A stretch of DNA of 64,000 bases from Maribacter litoralis. Lineage in GTDB: Bacteria; Bacteroidota; Bacteroidia; Flavobacteriales; Flavobacteriaceae. A program made the position numbers and the translations under genes. The stretch is taken from contig NZ_QCZD01000008.1 in NCBI RefSeq assembly GCF_003075045.1, forward strand, positions 42,993 to 106,992, read 5' to 3'. The notes under the pieces were generated by a model. It was not told where the DNA came from. It saw only the letters and a program-made list of their open reading frames with translations, and made no database searches. Shown in pieces: positions 42,546 to 50,757 of this stretch. Each line of letters begins with the position of its first letter. Positions within the stretch are counted from its first letter, which is position 1.

Positions 42546-43775
42546 TTGAAACTTCACTTGACAGGTCCGTCCAATACAAAGCTTAACGATACGATTACAA
42601 TAACAGGTTCTAAGAGTGAATCTAACCGTAGTTTATTATTGGCTGCATTATTTTCTGATATTAAAATTGAGAACATTTCCAATTCAGATGATGCCCAGGT
42701 AATGGCAAAAGGATTGAAAATCTCTGAGGGTACTGTAGATATACACCATGCAGGTACCGCAATGCGTTTTTTAACCGGATACTTTGCCTCTCAAGAAGGA
42801 AAAGAAGTAATACTTACCGGTTCTAAAAGAATGACCGAAAGACCTATTGAGATTTTAGTGGATGCCTTAAAAACATTAGGTGCAGAAATCTCTTATGTGC
42901 AAGATGAAGGATATCCACCAATAAAAATTAAAGGACAGCGTATTGTAAAAGATAAGGTGAGTCTACCTGCGAATGTGAGTAGTCAGTATATCTCTTCATT
43001 ATTATTGATTGCGCCAAGTTTAGAAAACGGACTGGAATTAGAGTTGGTCGGTAAAATTACCTCGGTTCCCTATATAAAAATGACCTTGGCACTGTTAGAC
43101 GAAATCGGTGTGGCAACTTCTTTTGAGGGTAACTTGATTAAAGTTTCTCCAAAGGCAAAAGTAGCGCCAACAACTTTGGTGGTAGAATCTGATTGGAGTT
43201 CTGCTTCATATTTCTATGGTATTTGTGCACTTGCAGCACCGGGAACCGAGATTACATTATCGGCATATAAAAAAGAAAGTCTTCAAGGTGATAGCGTACT
43301 TACAGATATTTATACCGCATTTGGAGTGGAAACAATTTTTAGTAACAATAGGGTTACTTTAAAAAAGACCGATAAAAAGATAGACGCTAAGAATGAGTTT
43401 GATCTGGCAAATGCTCCAGATATTGCTCAAACTATTGCCGTTACTTGTTTTGGTTTAGGGGTTGGCTGTTATTTGACCGGTCTACATACATTAAAAATCA
43501 AAGAAACAGATCGTTTAGAGGCTTTAAATACTGAGCTGTCCAAATTAGGAGCAAATATTGCTGTAACCGATAAGACTTTAACGATTGTACCATCCATAGG
43601 TATTCTTGAAGATATTGCTATAGATACATACAATGACCACAGAATGGCAATGGCTTTTGCCCCTTTGGCTATGAAAACCACAATAATAATCAATGATGCA
43701 GAGGTGGTATCTAAGTCATATCCAGATTTTTGGAACGATCTAAAACAACTAGATTTCGGTATAAAGGAATTATAA
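42546..43775 (+). CDS. aroA: EPSP synthase (3-phosphoshikimate 1-carboxyvinyltransferase)
   Basis: The 409-residue shikimate-pathway enzyme joins shikimate 3-phosphate and PEP. TGSKSESNRSLLLAAL holds the active-site Lys/Ser/Arg. HHAGTAMRFLTGYFA corresponds to the GNAGTxxR region, with an unusual HHAG in place of GNAG. KETDRLEALNTELSKLG and YNDHRMAMAFAPLA hold the C-terminal residues. It starts with TTG at 42546, as no ATG is suitably placed. It is slightly shorter than the usual 425-430 residues. It is separate from the main aromatic operon. Confidence 0.94.
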   Translation: MKLHLTGPSNTKLNDTITITGSKSESNRSLLLAALFSDIKIENISNSDDAQVMAKGLKISEGTVDIHHAGTAMRFLTGYFASQEGKEVILTGSKRMTERPIEILVDALKTLGAEISYVQDEGYPPIKIKGQRIVKDKVSLPANVSSQYISSLLLIAPSLENGLELELVGKITSVPYIKMTLALLDEIGVATSFEGNLIKVSPKAKVAPTTLVVESDWSSASYFYGICALAAPGTEITLSAYKKESLQGDSVLTDIYTAFGVETIFSNNRVTLKKTDKKIDAKNEFDLANAPDIAQTIAVTCFGLGVGCYLTGLHTLKIKETDRLEALNTELSKLGANIAVTDKTLTIVPSIGILEDIAIDTYNDHRMAMAFAPLAMKTTIIINDAEVVSKSYPDFWNDLKQLDFGIKEL

Positions 43776-43787
43776 TTAAGGATTTAC

Positions 43788-43819
43788 TTGACAAGGCCTA
43801 TCTGCAGATTGTATATTTG
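43788..43819 (+). promoter_or_regulatory. Promoter of queA
   Basis: TTG at 43788-43790 and TATATTTG at 43812-43819 with a 21-base spacer form a good Bacteroidota -33/-7 pair, 36 bp upstream of ATG 43855. Confidence 0.7.
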
Positions 43820-43854
43820 CAGCCGCAATTTGCTACATTAAATATAATAGCTAC

Positions 43855-44904
43855 ATGAAATTATCAAATTTTAATTTTGAGCTTCCTAAAGAATTATTGG
43901 CGGAGCATCCATCTGAAAATAGAGATGAGTCTAAGTTAATGGTGATCCACAGAGATACCGGAAAAATTGAACATAGAATGTTCAAGGACATGATCGACTA
44001 TTTTGATGAAGGTGATGTAATGGTTCTTAACAACACAAAAGTATTCCCTGCCCGTTTGTACGGTAACAAGGAAAAAACAGGAGCTCGTATTGAGGTTTTT
44101 CTTTTACGTGAGTTGAACGAGGAGCAACGTCTTTGGGATGTTCTTGTAGATCCTGCACGTAAAATACGTATTGGTAACAAGCTGTATTTTGGTGATGACG
44201 AAACGTTGGTGGCAGAGGTTATAGATAATACAACCTCTAGAGGTAGAACCTTACGTTTTCTTTATGATGGTGCATACTTGGATTTTAGAAGAAAATTAAG
44301 GGAGTTGGGTGAAACACCTTTACCAAAGTACATAAAAAGAGATGTAGAACCAGAAGATGAAAATCGTTACCAAACTATATATGCAAAGCATGAAGGTGCC
44401 GTGGCGGCCCCAACAGCAGGTTTGCATTTCTCTAAGCATTTGCTAAAGCGTTTAGAAATCAAAGGTGTAGATTTTGCAGAGTTGACTTTACACGTAGGTT
44501 TAGGTACATTCAACCCAGTTGAGGTAGAGGATCTTTCTAAGCATAAAATGGATAGTGAAGAAATGTTCATTGATGAAAAAGCTGCTGAGATCGTAAATAA
44601 TGCCAAAGTTAATAAACGTCGTATCTGTGCAGTAGGTACTACGGCAATGCGTGGTTTGGAGAGTGCGGTATCATCTAAACAAACATTGAATACTTATGAA
44701 GGTTGGACCAATAAGTTCATTTTCCCTCCGTACGAATTCAGTATTGCAAATGCCATGATTACTAATTTCCATTTACCAAAATCAACATTATTGATGATGG
44801 TATCTGCATTTATGGGGCATGATTTAATGAACAAAGCATATAAAGAAGCAATATTGGAAAGCTATAAGTTCTATTCTTATGGTGATGCCATGTTGATTAT
44901 ATAA
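43855..44904 (+). CDS. queA: S-adenosylmethionine:tRNA ribosyltransferase-isomerase
   Basis: The 349-residue QueA adds the cyclopentene precursor to preQ1 in the tRNA wobble position. Family motifs: [13 protein letters not shown] near the start, [28 protein letters not shown] and [18 protein letters not shown]. Length matches the family. It has its own promoter and terminator, so it is a single-gene unit. Confidence 0.96.
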   Translation: MKLSNFNFELPKELLAEHPSENRDESKLMVIHRDTGKIEHRMFKDMIDYFDEGDVMVLNNTKVFPARLYGNKEKTGARIEVFLLRELNEEQRLWDVLVDPARKIRIGNKLYFGDDETLVAEVIDNTTSRGRTLRFLYDGAYLDFRRKLRELGETPLPKYIKRDVEPEDENRYQTIYAKHEGAVAAPTAGLHFSKHLLKRLEIKGVDFAELTLHVGLGTFNPVEVEDLSKHKMDSEEMFIDEKAAEIVNNAKVNKRRICAVGTTAMRGLESAVSSKQTLNTYEGWTNKFIFPPYEFSIANAMITNFHLPKSTLLMMVSAFMGHDLMNKAYKEAILESYKFYSYGDAMLII

Positions 44905-44938
44905 GTTGATATATCACCTTATTTAATAAGGAAATTTT

Positions 44939-44982
44939 TTAAATCCCGCTTTATCCATATGTTGACAAAGCGGGATTTTTAT
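44939..44982 (+). terminator. Terminator of queA
   Basis: AAATCCCGCTTT and AAAGCGGGATTTTT pair over 12 bases with a 14-base loop, followed by T, 35 bp after the stop codon. Confidence 0.9.
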
Positions 44983-45007
44983 CACCAGTAATACCTACCT
45001 TTAATAG

Positions 45008-46051
45008 ATGGAAGAAATAAAGAAAAAAGATATCCGGGCACTAACGAGAGAGCAGCTTAGGGAGTTCTTTGTTTCTAATGGTGACAAAGCTTTTCGTGGT
45101 AATCAAGTTTACGAATGGTTATGGCAGAAAGCTGCGTATTCTTTTGATGTGATGACGAATCTGTCAAAAGAAACTAGGGAAATGCTTGAGGCTAATTTTG
45201 TCATTAATCACATTAAGGTAGATCAAATGCAGCGTAGTAGCGACGGTACTATAAAAAATGCCGTACGCTTGCATGACGATTTAATCGTGGAGTCCGTCTT
45301 GATTCCCACAAAATCAAGGACTACGGCTTGTGTATCAAGTCAAGTTGGGTGTAGTTTAGACTGTAGGTTCTGTGCAACCTCTCGTTTAAAACGAATGCGA
45401 AACTTGAATCCCGATGAAATCTATGATCAAGTAGTTGCCATTGACAATGAAAGCCGATTGTATTTTGACAGACCTTTGAGTAACATTGTGTTTATGGGAA
45501 TGGGTGAGCCTTTAATGAACTATAACAACGTATTAAAGGCAATTGATAAAATCACCTCTTCTGAAGGATTGGGTATGTCACCTAAAAGAATTACGGTTTC
45601 TACCTCTGGCGTGCCAAAGTTGATCCGAAAAATGGCAGATGATGAGGTGAAATTTAAATTAGCGGTTTCTTTACATTCTGCAGTTGATGAAATACGTACT
45701 TCTATAATGCCTTTTAATGCTAAATTCACATTGAGCGATCTAAGAGATTCGCTGCAATATTGGTATAACAAGACCAAAAGTAGAATTACCTATGAATATG
45801 TGGTTTGGGAAGGAATCAATGATACCCAAAAAGATGTCGACGCTTTAGTGGAATTTTGCCGTTTTGCACCATCAAAAGTAAATTTAATAGAGTACAACCC
45901 TATTGATGATGGCGAATTCAGACAAGCGTCAAATGCTGCGATTGACCGTTATGTAAATTCTTTGGAGCGTAATAATATAGTAGTAACCGTTCGTCGTTCT
46001 AGAGGAAAGGATATTGATGCCGCATGCGGACAGTTAGCGAATAAGTCGTAG
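45008..46051 (+). CDS. rlmN: 23S rRNA/tRNA adenine-C2 methyltransferase
   Basis: The 347-residue radical SAM enzyme methylates A2503 of 23S rRNA and A37 of some tRNAs. The radical SAM cluster motif CSLDCRFC is at about residues 117-124, the SAM loop is MGMGEPLMNY, and the acceptor Cys lies in the C-terminal DIDAACGQL. Length is as expected. It starts 28 bp after the queA terminator. Confidence 0.96.
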   Translation: MEEIKKKDIRALTREQLREFFVSNGDKAFRGNQVYEWLWQKAAYSFDVMTNLSKETREMLEANFVINHIKVDQMQRSSDGTIKNAVRLHDDLIVESVLIPTKSRTTACVSSQVGCSLDCRFCATSRLKRMRNLNPDEIYDQVVAIDNESRLYFDRPLSNIVFMGMGEPLMNYNNVLKAIDKITSSEGLGMSPKRITVSTSGVPKLIRKMADDEVKFKLAVSLHSAVDEIRTSIMPFNAKFTLSDLRDSLQYWYNKTKSRITYEYVVWEGINDTQKDVDALVEFCRFAPSKVNLIEYNPIDDGEFRQASNAAIDRYVNSLERNNIVVTVRRSRGKDIDAACGQLANKS

Positions 46052-46530
46052 TTTAAGTATTAAGTAATGTGAATAAAGTAGTAAGTACGAAGTTTAAAGT
46101 TAGAAGAGAGAAAATAGAGTATTTAGAAAATAGACTTATTGCGAAGTGTTGAATTTAGCAAAGCTAAATTGTTGTTGCTATTAGCAAAAGCCAAACTTAA
46201 GAAATACGAAATGCTATGTCACGAATACCAAGGTGAAATTGAGAAATAGAGTATTTAGTAAAATGAACTATTAGGGAAATTGCTAATATAATATCTTAGT
46301 ACTTTATTCACATTACTTATTACTAAAAAACGCGAAGCGTCATAGCCAAAAGCCAAAATCATTTTAGAGCTTGAGCTTGAACTTGAGTTTGAACTTGAGT
46401 TTTGAACTTGAACTTGTAATTGATTTTATTTTTTCCAACAACCAACAACCAAATTCCTTTAACACCATTATCTCCTCTCCGGGTACTGTTGTTTCCTAGC
46501 TTTTGACTAATTTTATCGTTCTAATAAACC
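46052..46530. repeat. Repeat-filled intergenic region after rlmN
   Basis: Contents in order: AAGTAC-type heptamers (46055-46093); a segment matching the 102-bp tandem units at 58141 (46090-46135, agttagaagagagaaaatag); a hairpin aatttagcaaagctaaatt (46152-46170); more aagtac/gtactt units (46300-46325); AAAAAACGCGAAGCGT (46326-46341), whose like recurs at 56628; a period-6 tract of cttgag/cttgaa (46371-46420); and a ccaacaa heptamer tract (46435-46452). No gene is supported. Confidence 0.9.
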
Positions 46531-46576
46531 GCAGCTGAAAATAGTATCGCAAATAAAGGAACCTGTCTATCAGGAA

Positions 46577-47512
46577 ATGGAGTTGTTTGAGTCTAAGTTT
46601 AGAGATTCGATGAGCTCTAAGGTTGCGCTACTCAATCGCATTACCCACTACATAGTCAATAGAAAAGGGAAGCAAATGCGCCCTATGTTCGTGTTTTTAA
46701 CAGCAAAATTGTTGAATAATGGCGAGGTAAACGAGCGTACGTATCGTGGAGCTTCGGTTATAGAGTTGATACATACTGCCACATTGGTTCATGATGACGT
46801 AGTAGACGAAAGTAACAAACGAAGGGGTTTCTTCTCCATTAATGCCCTATGGAAAAATAAAATTGCAGTTTTAGTAGGCGATTATCTACTGTCTAAAGGT
46901 TTGTTGCTGTCCATTGATAATGGGGATTTCGATTTACTTAAAATAATCTCCGTCGCCGTTCGTGAAATGAGCGAAGGCGAATTGTTGCAAATAGAGAAAG
47001 CTAGGCGCTTAGATATCACCGAAGAGGTCTATTATGATATTATAAGACAAAAGACCGCTACCTTGATAGCGGCATGTTGTTCTTTGGGTGCATGTTCCGT
47101 TAAGCCTGAAAGTATCGATGTGGAAACTTTTAGAAAATTTGGTAAGCTGTGCGGTATGGCATTTCAAATTAAAGATGATCTCTTTGATTATGGAGGCGAA
47201 AAAATAGGAAAGCCTACCGGTATAGATATAAAGGAACAAAAGATGACATTGCCATTGATCTATGCCCTTAATAATTGCTCGAAGAAAGAGAAAAGTTGGG
47301 TGATCAACTCCATCAAAAACCACAATAAGAATAGAAAGCGGGTAAAAGAAGTGATAGCCTTTGTCAAGGAAAAGGGGGGCTTGGACTATGCCGTTAGCAA
47401 AATGCTGCAATACAGAAATGAAGCACTAGAGCTTTTGGATACGTATCCGGATTCTGAATATAAAAGTGCCTTGCAGCTCATGGTAAACTATGTGGTTGAT
47501 CGAAAAAAGTAA
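46577..47512 (+). CDS. Polyprenyl (trans-isoprenyl) diphosphate synthase
   Basis: The 311-residue enzyme lengthens isoprenoid chains from IPP, probably to the octaprenyl-type side chain of menaquinone. The first Asp-rich motif DDVVDE follows LIHTATLVH. The second is DDLFDY, preceded by GMAFQIK. GKQMRPMFVFL near the start binds diphosphate. The family N terminus appears to extend 14 codons upstream to a CTG at 46535 (KIVSQIKEPVYQE is open and family-like), but ATG 46577 is given here as the conventional start. It is flanked upstream by repeats. Confidence 0.9.
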   Translation: MELFESKFRDSMSSKVALLNRITHYIVNRKGKQMRPMFVFLTAKLLNNGEVNERTYRGASVIELIHTATLVHDDVVDESNKRRGFFSINALWKNKIAVLVGDYLLSKGLLLSIDNGDFDLLKIISVAVREMSEGELLQIEKARRLDITEEVYYDIIRQKTATLIAACCSLGACSVKPESIDVETFRKFGKLCGMAFQIKDDLFDYGGEKIGKPTGIDIKEQKMTLPLIYALNNCSKKEKSWVINSIKNHNKNRKRVKEVIAFVKEKGGLDYAVSKMLQYRNEALELLDTYPDSEYKSALQLMVNYVVDRKK

Positions 47513-47635
47513 ATTTTTACATTTTTAAAACATTGATTTTTAGGTTGTTGAAAAATTATTTTAATTAATTTTATTTCTCAGGCAACTATATTTCCTTCTT
47601 CTGCGTCTATGTAAATAGAAGACCAAACCAATATT

Positions 47636-48199
47636 GTGAAAATTATACCTTTTTATAAAAACGAAAAGCAGCTTATAAAAAAAGCATCATCGGGTAACCG
47701 CGATGCGCAAGAGCGTTTGTATAAAAAGCATGCTCCAAAAATGTTGAGTGTCTGTAGACAGTATATTAAGGATATTCATTTTGCAGAAGATGTTATGGTG
47801 CAAGGGTTTCTTAAAATGTTCAATAAGTTACATACGTTTAAGTTCGAGGGTAGTTTTGAAGGTTGGTTACGTAGAATAATGATCAGAGAAAGTATTTCTT
47901 ATTTAAGAAAACAACAGTTTGTGGTTTATGATGATGAGGTATACGAGAAAAATCAGTCCGACGAGATTTCGCAAAGTACAGATTTGGACACCGAGCATAT
48001 TCAACAATTGATCGATGCTTTGCCACAAGGATATAAAATGGTCTTCGTACTGTATACCGTAGAAGGGTATAAACATAAGGAAATTGCAGAAATGCTATCG
48101 ATTACCGAGAGCACTTCAAAAACACAATTATTAAAAGCCCGAAAATTGCTTCAAGACCAATTAAGGCAACAAAATATTATAGGGTATGGAAACCGATAA
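47636..48199 (+). CDS. ECF-type RNA polymerase sigma factor
   Basis: The 187-residue protein is a sigma-70 group 4 factor. Region 2 covers about residues 25-90 (DAQERLYKKHAPKMLSVCRQYI, then EGWLRRIMIRESISYLRKQ). Region 4 covers about 125-180 (LPQGYKMVFVLYTVEGYKHKEIAEMLSITESTSKTQLLKARKLL). It starts with GTG 47636. The next gene overlaps by 14 bp and encodes a single-span membrane protein, the usual arrangement for its anti-sigma factor. Confidence 0.93.
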   Translation: MKIIPFYKNEKQLIKKASSGNRDAQERLYKKHAPKMLSVCRQYIKDIHFAEDVMVQGFLKMFNKLHTFKFEGSFEGWLRRIMIRESISYLRKQQFVVYDDEVYEKNQSDEISQSTDLDTEHIQQLIDALPQGYKMVFVLYTVEGYKHKEIAEMLSITESTSKTQLLKARKLLQDQLRQQNIIGYGNR

Positions 48200-48932
48200 G
48201 TTTGAAAAACATATAAAAGCTAAATTTCAAGAGCGGGAAATTCTTCCTTCAGAGAATGCATGGGCAAAAATAGCATCAGAATTAAATGATGATGAATCTA
48301 AAAAGAAACCCGTGTATTTATGGATGGGCGTTGCGGCTAGTATAGTAGTATTGCTTGGTGTTGCACTGTTTTACTTTAATGGTAGTGCCGTAAGCAATGA
48401 GTTGCCAACTGAAATTGTAGACACGGAAAAGGAAAATAAATTGGAAGATGTTATTATAAAAGAGTCCTTGCCGTTTAAAAGTGAAGAAGAAGTGGTAGAG
48501 GTGTCATCAGAATCTAAAACCAGTGTAGAAAAGGTAAAAGTTGAAGAATCTATAGTACCAAAAATACAAGAGTCTAAAGTGCTGGATGATAAAATTGAAG
48601 TAGCTGTAAATCAAGTGCCAACTACCGAAACTATTGAGAAATTGGTGCCTGATGAAATTATTGACTCTAAGGTGGCAGCTATTATGGCGCAGGTAAATGT
48701 TCTAGAACAAAACAGTACAGTGACCGATGCCGAGGTAGATTCCTTGTTAAAACGGGCGCAAGACGAAATTTTAAGAGAGAAAATATTTAATAAAAATAAA
48801 TCTGTTGATGCTATGGCTTTGTTGACAGAGGTTGAAGATGAACTTGATCAATCCTTCCGAGACCAAATTTTTGATTCCCTAAAAGCCGGTTTTATTAAAG
48901 TGCGTACTGCTGTGGCAGACCGCAATAATTAA
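48186..48932 (+). CDS. Putative anti-sigma factor, single-span membrane protein
   Basis: The 248-residue protein has a cytosolic part of about 42 residues (METDKFEKHIKAKFQEREILPSENAW is the start of many Bacteroidota sigma-linked proteins, split here for reading). One membrane helix follows (YLWMGVAASIVVLLGVALFYF), then a long charged, Glu/Lys/Val-rich outer region likely to be extended or coiled. It lacks the HxxxCxxC zinc motif of ZAS anti-sigma factors. The 14-bp overlap with the ECF gene and the following barrel gene suggest one signalling unit. Confidence 0.75.
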   Translation: METDKFEKHIKAKFQEREILPSENAWAKIASELNDDESKKKPVYLWMGVAASIVVLLGVALFYFNGSAVSNELPTEIVDTEKENKLEDVIIKESLPFKSEEEVVEVSSESKTSVEKVKVEESIVPKIQESKVLDDKIEVAVNQVPTTETIEKLVPDEIIDSKVAAIMAQVNVLEQNSTVTDAEVDSLLKRAQDEILREKIFNKNKSVDAMALLTEVEDELDQSFRDQIFDSLKAGFIKVRTAVADRNN

Positions 48933-49020
48933 TCAATCACATATCGTGTTATCCTATATCTCTATAAAATGCTATAGGGACAGGGAGCGGAGTTTATTCA
49001 TCAAAAAAATCAAAATTAAA

Positions 49021-50094
49021 ATGAGAACAATTACAATGTATTTAATAGTGTTGCTGACACTTTTGTTAACCCAAGGTTTAGTAGCGCAGGAGAGTTATAA
49101 AGAGAAGATAGAAACTTTAGAAGAGCAAAAGTTAAGCATCACCAGGCAAGAAAAGGAAGCTTTAAAATTTGAGATTGCAGAGATTGTAAAACAGTTGGAA
49201 AATGGGCAAATTACCGAAGAGGAGTCCAATGCATTAAAAATGAAAGCGGCAGAGAAAAGAGCTTTGAATATAGAAGAGCGAATTGCCATTATCGATAATA
49301 AAATTTCTCTGCTAGAAAGAAATAACGGTGATGTAAAAGAACTGGATACCTTAAACTATAAGTTTGCTTTTGAATTGGGAATAGGAGATGATGATGACAA
49401 ACTGTTTGGAATACGTATAAACGAAAATAAATATAGAAAAGAGCCGGTTTATGATAGAAGAACCTATTCTGATATTGTTTTGGCCGTTGGTCTAAATAAT
49501 ACAATTATAGAAGGACAGTCCTTAAATGATTCTCCATATAAAATTGGTGGAAGTAGATTTTTTGAAATGGGATGGCAATGGCGCACCAGGGTGTTTAAGA
49601 ATACAAACTTTCTACGATTCAATTATGGGTTTTCATTTCAATTTAATGGCTTAAAACCGAAGGATAATCAGTATTTGGTTTCTCTTGAAAACGGACAATC
49701 GGAATTACAGGAGTTTGAATATGATTTGGATAAATCGAAATTTAGAATGGATAATTTAGTATTTCCTATGCATTTTGAATTCGGTCCGTCAAAGCTATCT
49801 ACTACCGATAAAACCATGAGGTATTCATTGCATAATAAATTTAGAGTTGGTTTGGGTGGTTATGCAGGGTTCAATTTAGGAACGCGTCAAAAATTAAAAT
49901 ATACCATTGATGGCGAAAAGGTAAAAGACAAATTAAAGCGTAGTTACAATACCAATGATCTTGTGTATGGTTTAAGTGCCTATGCGGGTGTAGATGGGGT
50001 GCTATTGTATGTGAAGTATGATCTTAACCCTATATTTAAAGATGCGGCGGTAGATCAACGTAACATCTCTCTAGGTCTTAGGTTCGATCTTTAA
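49021..50094 (+). CDS. Outer-membrane beta-barrel protein with N-terminal coiled coil
   Basis: The 357-residue protein has an SPI signal (MRTITMYLIVLLTLLLTQGLVAQ). Residues about 25-105 form a charged coiled coil (KIETLEEQKLSITRQEKEAL). Then come alternating strands ending in RNISLGLRFDL with a terminal aromatic/hydrophobic residue, as in a barrel inserted by BamA. ATG 49021 fits the signal peptide; the frame is open upstream to 48946. It follows the sigma/anti-sigma pair by 88 bp and could be its target or sensor (inference). Function unknown. Confidence 0.78.
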   Translation: MRTITMYLIVLLTLLLTQGLVAQESYKEKIETLEEQKLSITRQEKEALKFEIAEIVKQLENGQITEEESNALKMKAAEKRALNIEERIAIIDNKISLLERNNGDVKELDTLNYKFAFELGIGDDDDKLFGIRINENKYRKEPVYDRRTYSDIVLAVGLNNTIIEGQSLNDSPYKIGGSRFFEMGWQWRTRVFKNTNFLRFNYGFSFQFNGLKPKDNQYLVSLENGQSELQEFEYDLDKSKFRMDNLVFPMHFEFGPSKLSTTDKTMRYSLHNKFRVGLGGYAGFNLGTRQKLKYTIDGEKVKDKLKRSYNTNDLVYGLSAYAGVDGVLLYVKYDLNPIFKDAAVDQRNISLGLRFDL

Positions 50095-50119
50095 TTAAGA
50101 AATTCATCAATCAAATTAG

Positions 50120-50156
50120 CTGTGGTACTTTTAATAGAGTGCTACAGTTTTTTTAT
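50120..50156. terminator. Terminator after the barrel gene
   Basis: CTGTGGTACT and AGTGCTACAG pair (two G-U) around an 8-base loop, followed by seven T. It overlaps the end of the convergent zinc-ribbon gene. Confidence 0.8.
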
Positions 50157-50395
50157 TTAGAAAGTTCGGTATTCATTTCTTCGGTAAATTCATTTTCATA
50201 ATACCCACGTTTGCAATGGCTACATTCTATGGTAGTGTGGCTTGAAATTTTAAAGAGCTTTATCCAGAAGATATGGAAATAGTTTTTTATTGTAATTGCG
50301 GTTAAGGAGCCTTTTTGCTGGCAATAAGGGCATGTGCTATGAAAAAGCTTTTTAGTTTCTGGCTTTCCTGGTCTAGTGCCAAAGAATAGAATCAT
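50153..50395 (-). CDS. Small zinc-ribbon protein
   Basis: This 80-residue protein has two knuckles, CPYCQQKG (near residue 22) and CSHCKRGYYENEF (near residue 58), forming a zinc ribbon. Between them, KNYFHIFWIKLFKISSHTTIE resembles the membrane-hugging stretch of zinc-ribbon families common in Flavobacteriia. It opens MILFFGTRPGKPETK, a typical start. Function is unknown. It is convergent with the barrel gene. Confidence 0.82.
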   Translation of the reverse strand: MILFFGTRPGKPETKKLFHSTCPYCQQKGSLTAITIKNYFHIFWIKLFKISSHTTIECSHCKRGYYENEFTEEMNTELSK

Positions 50396-50757
50396 AAGGT
50401 TTTATTATTTTTTTTATAAAGCTATTTTACTATTTGTTGTTCGATGTCACTTCGAGTGAATTTTGGAGGTACGAGAAAATTAGTATCGAGAAGCCTCGTG
50501 TTCCAAATGGTTTTTTATTTCATTGATTTTTCTAATTAAAATTGTGCCAAACGAAGTTCTTGAACTGGTATTCCAAATACTTTTTGGTATTCCACACAAC
50601 GGTTAGCTATACTAATTTAATAAAATAGGTAAGCTTTCTTCAGAATTTAAAATGCAAATCTATATTTGATAGCATATGTCAACCGCTTTAATTTTAATAC
50701 TTTTATAAATTATTTAAAAATAGAATTTCCTTCTTTTGAAGGGATTGAAGAAGGATT
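50396..50757. other. Intergenic region before dnaG
   Basis: The segment 50436-50510 contains a copy of the cttcgagtg...tatcgagaagcctcg element also present between the sulfatase and metY. The rest is AT-rich; a dnaG promoter is expected but no clear box was found. No gene supported. Confidence 0.6.
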
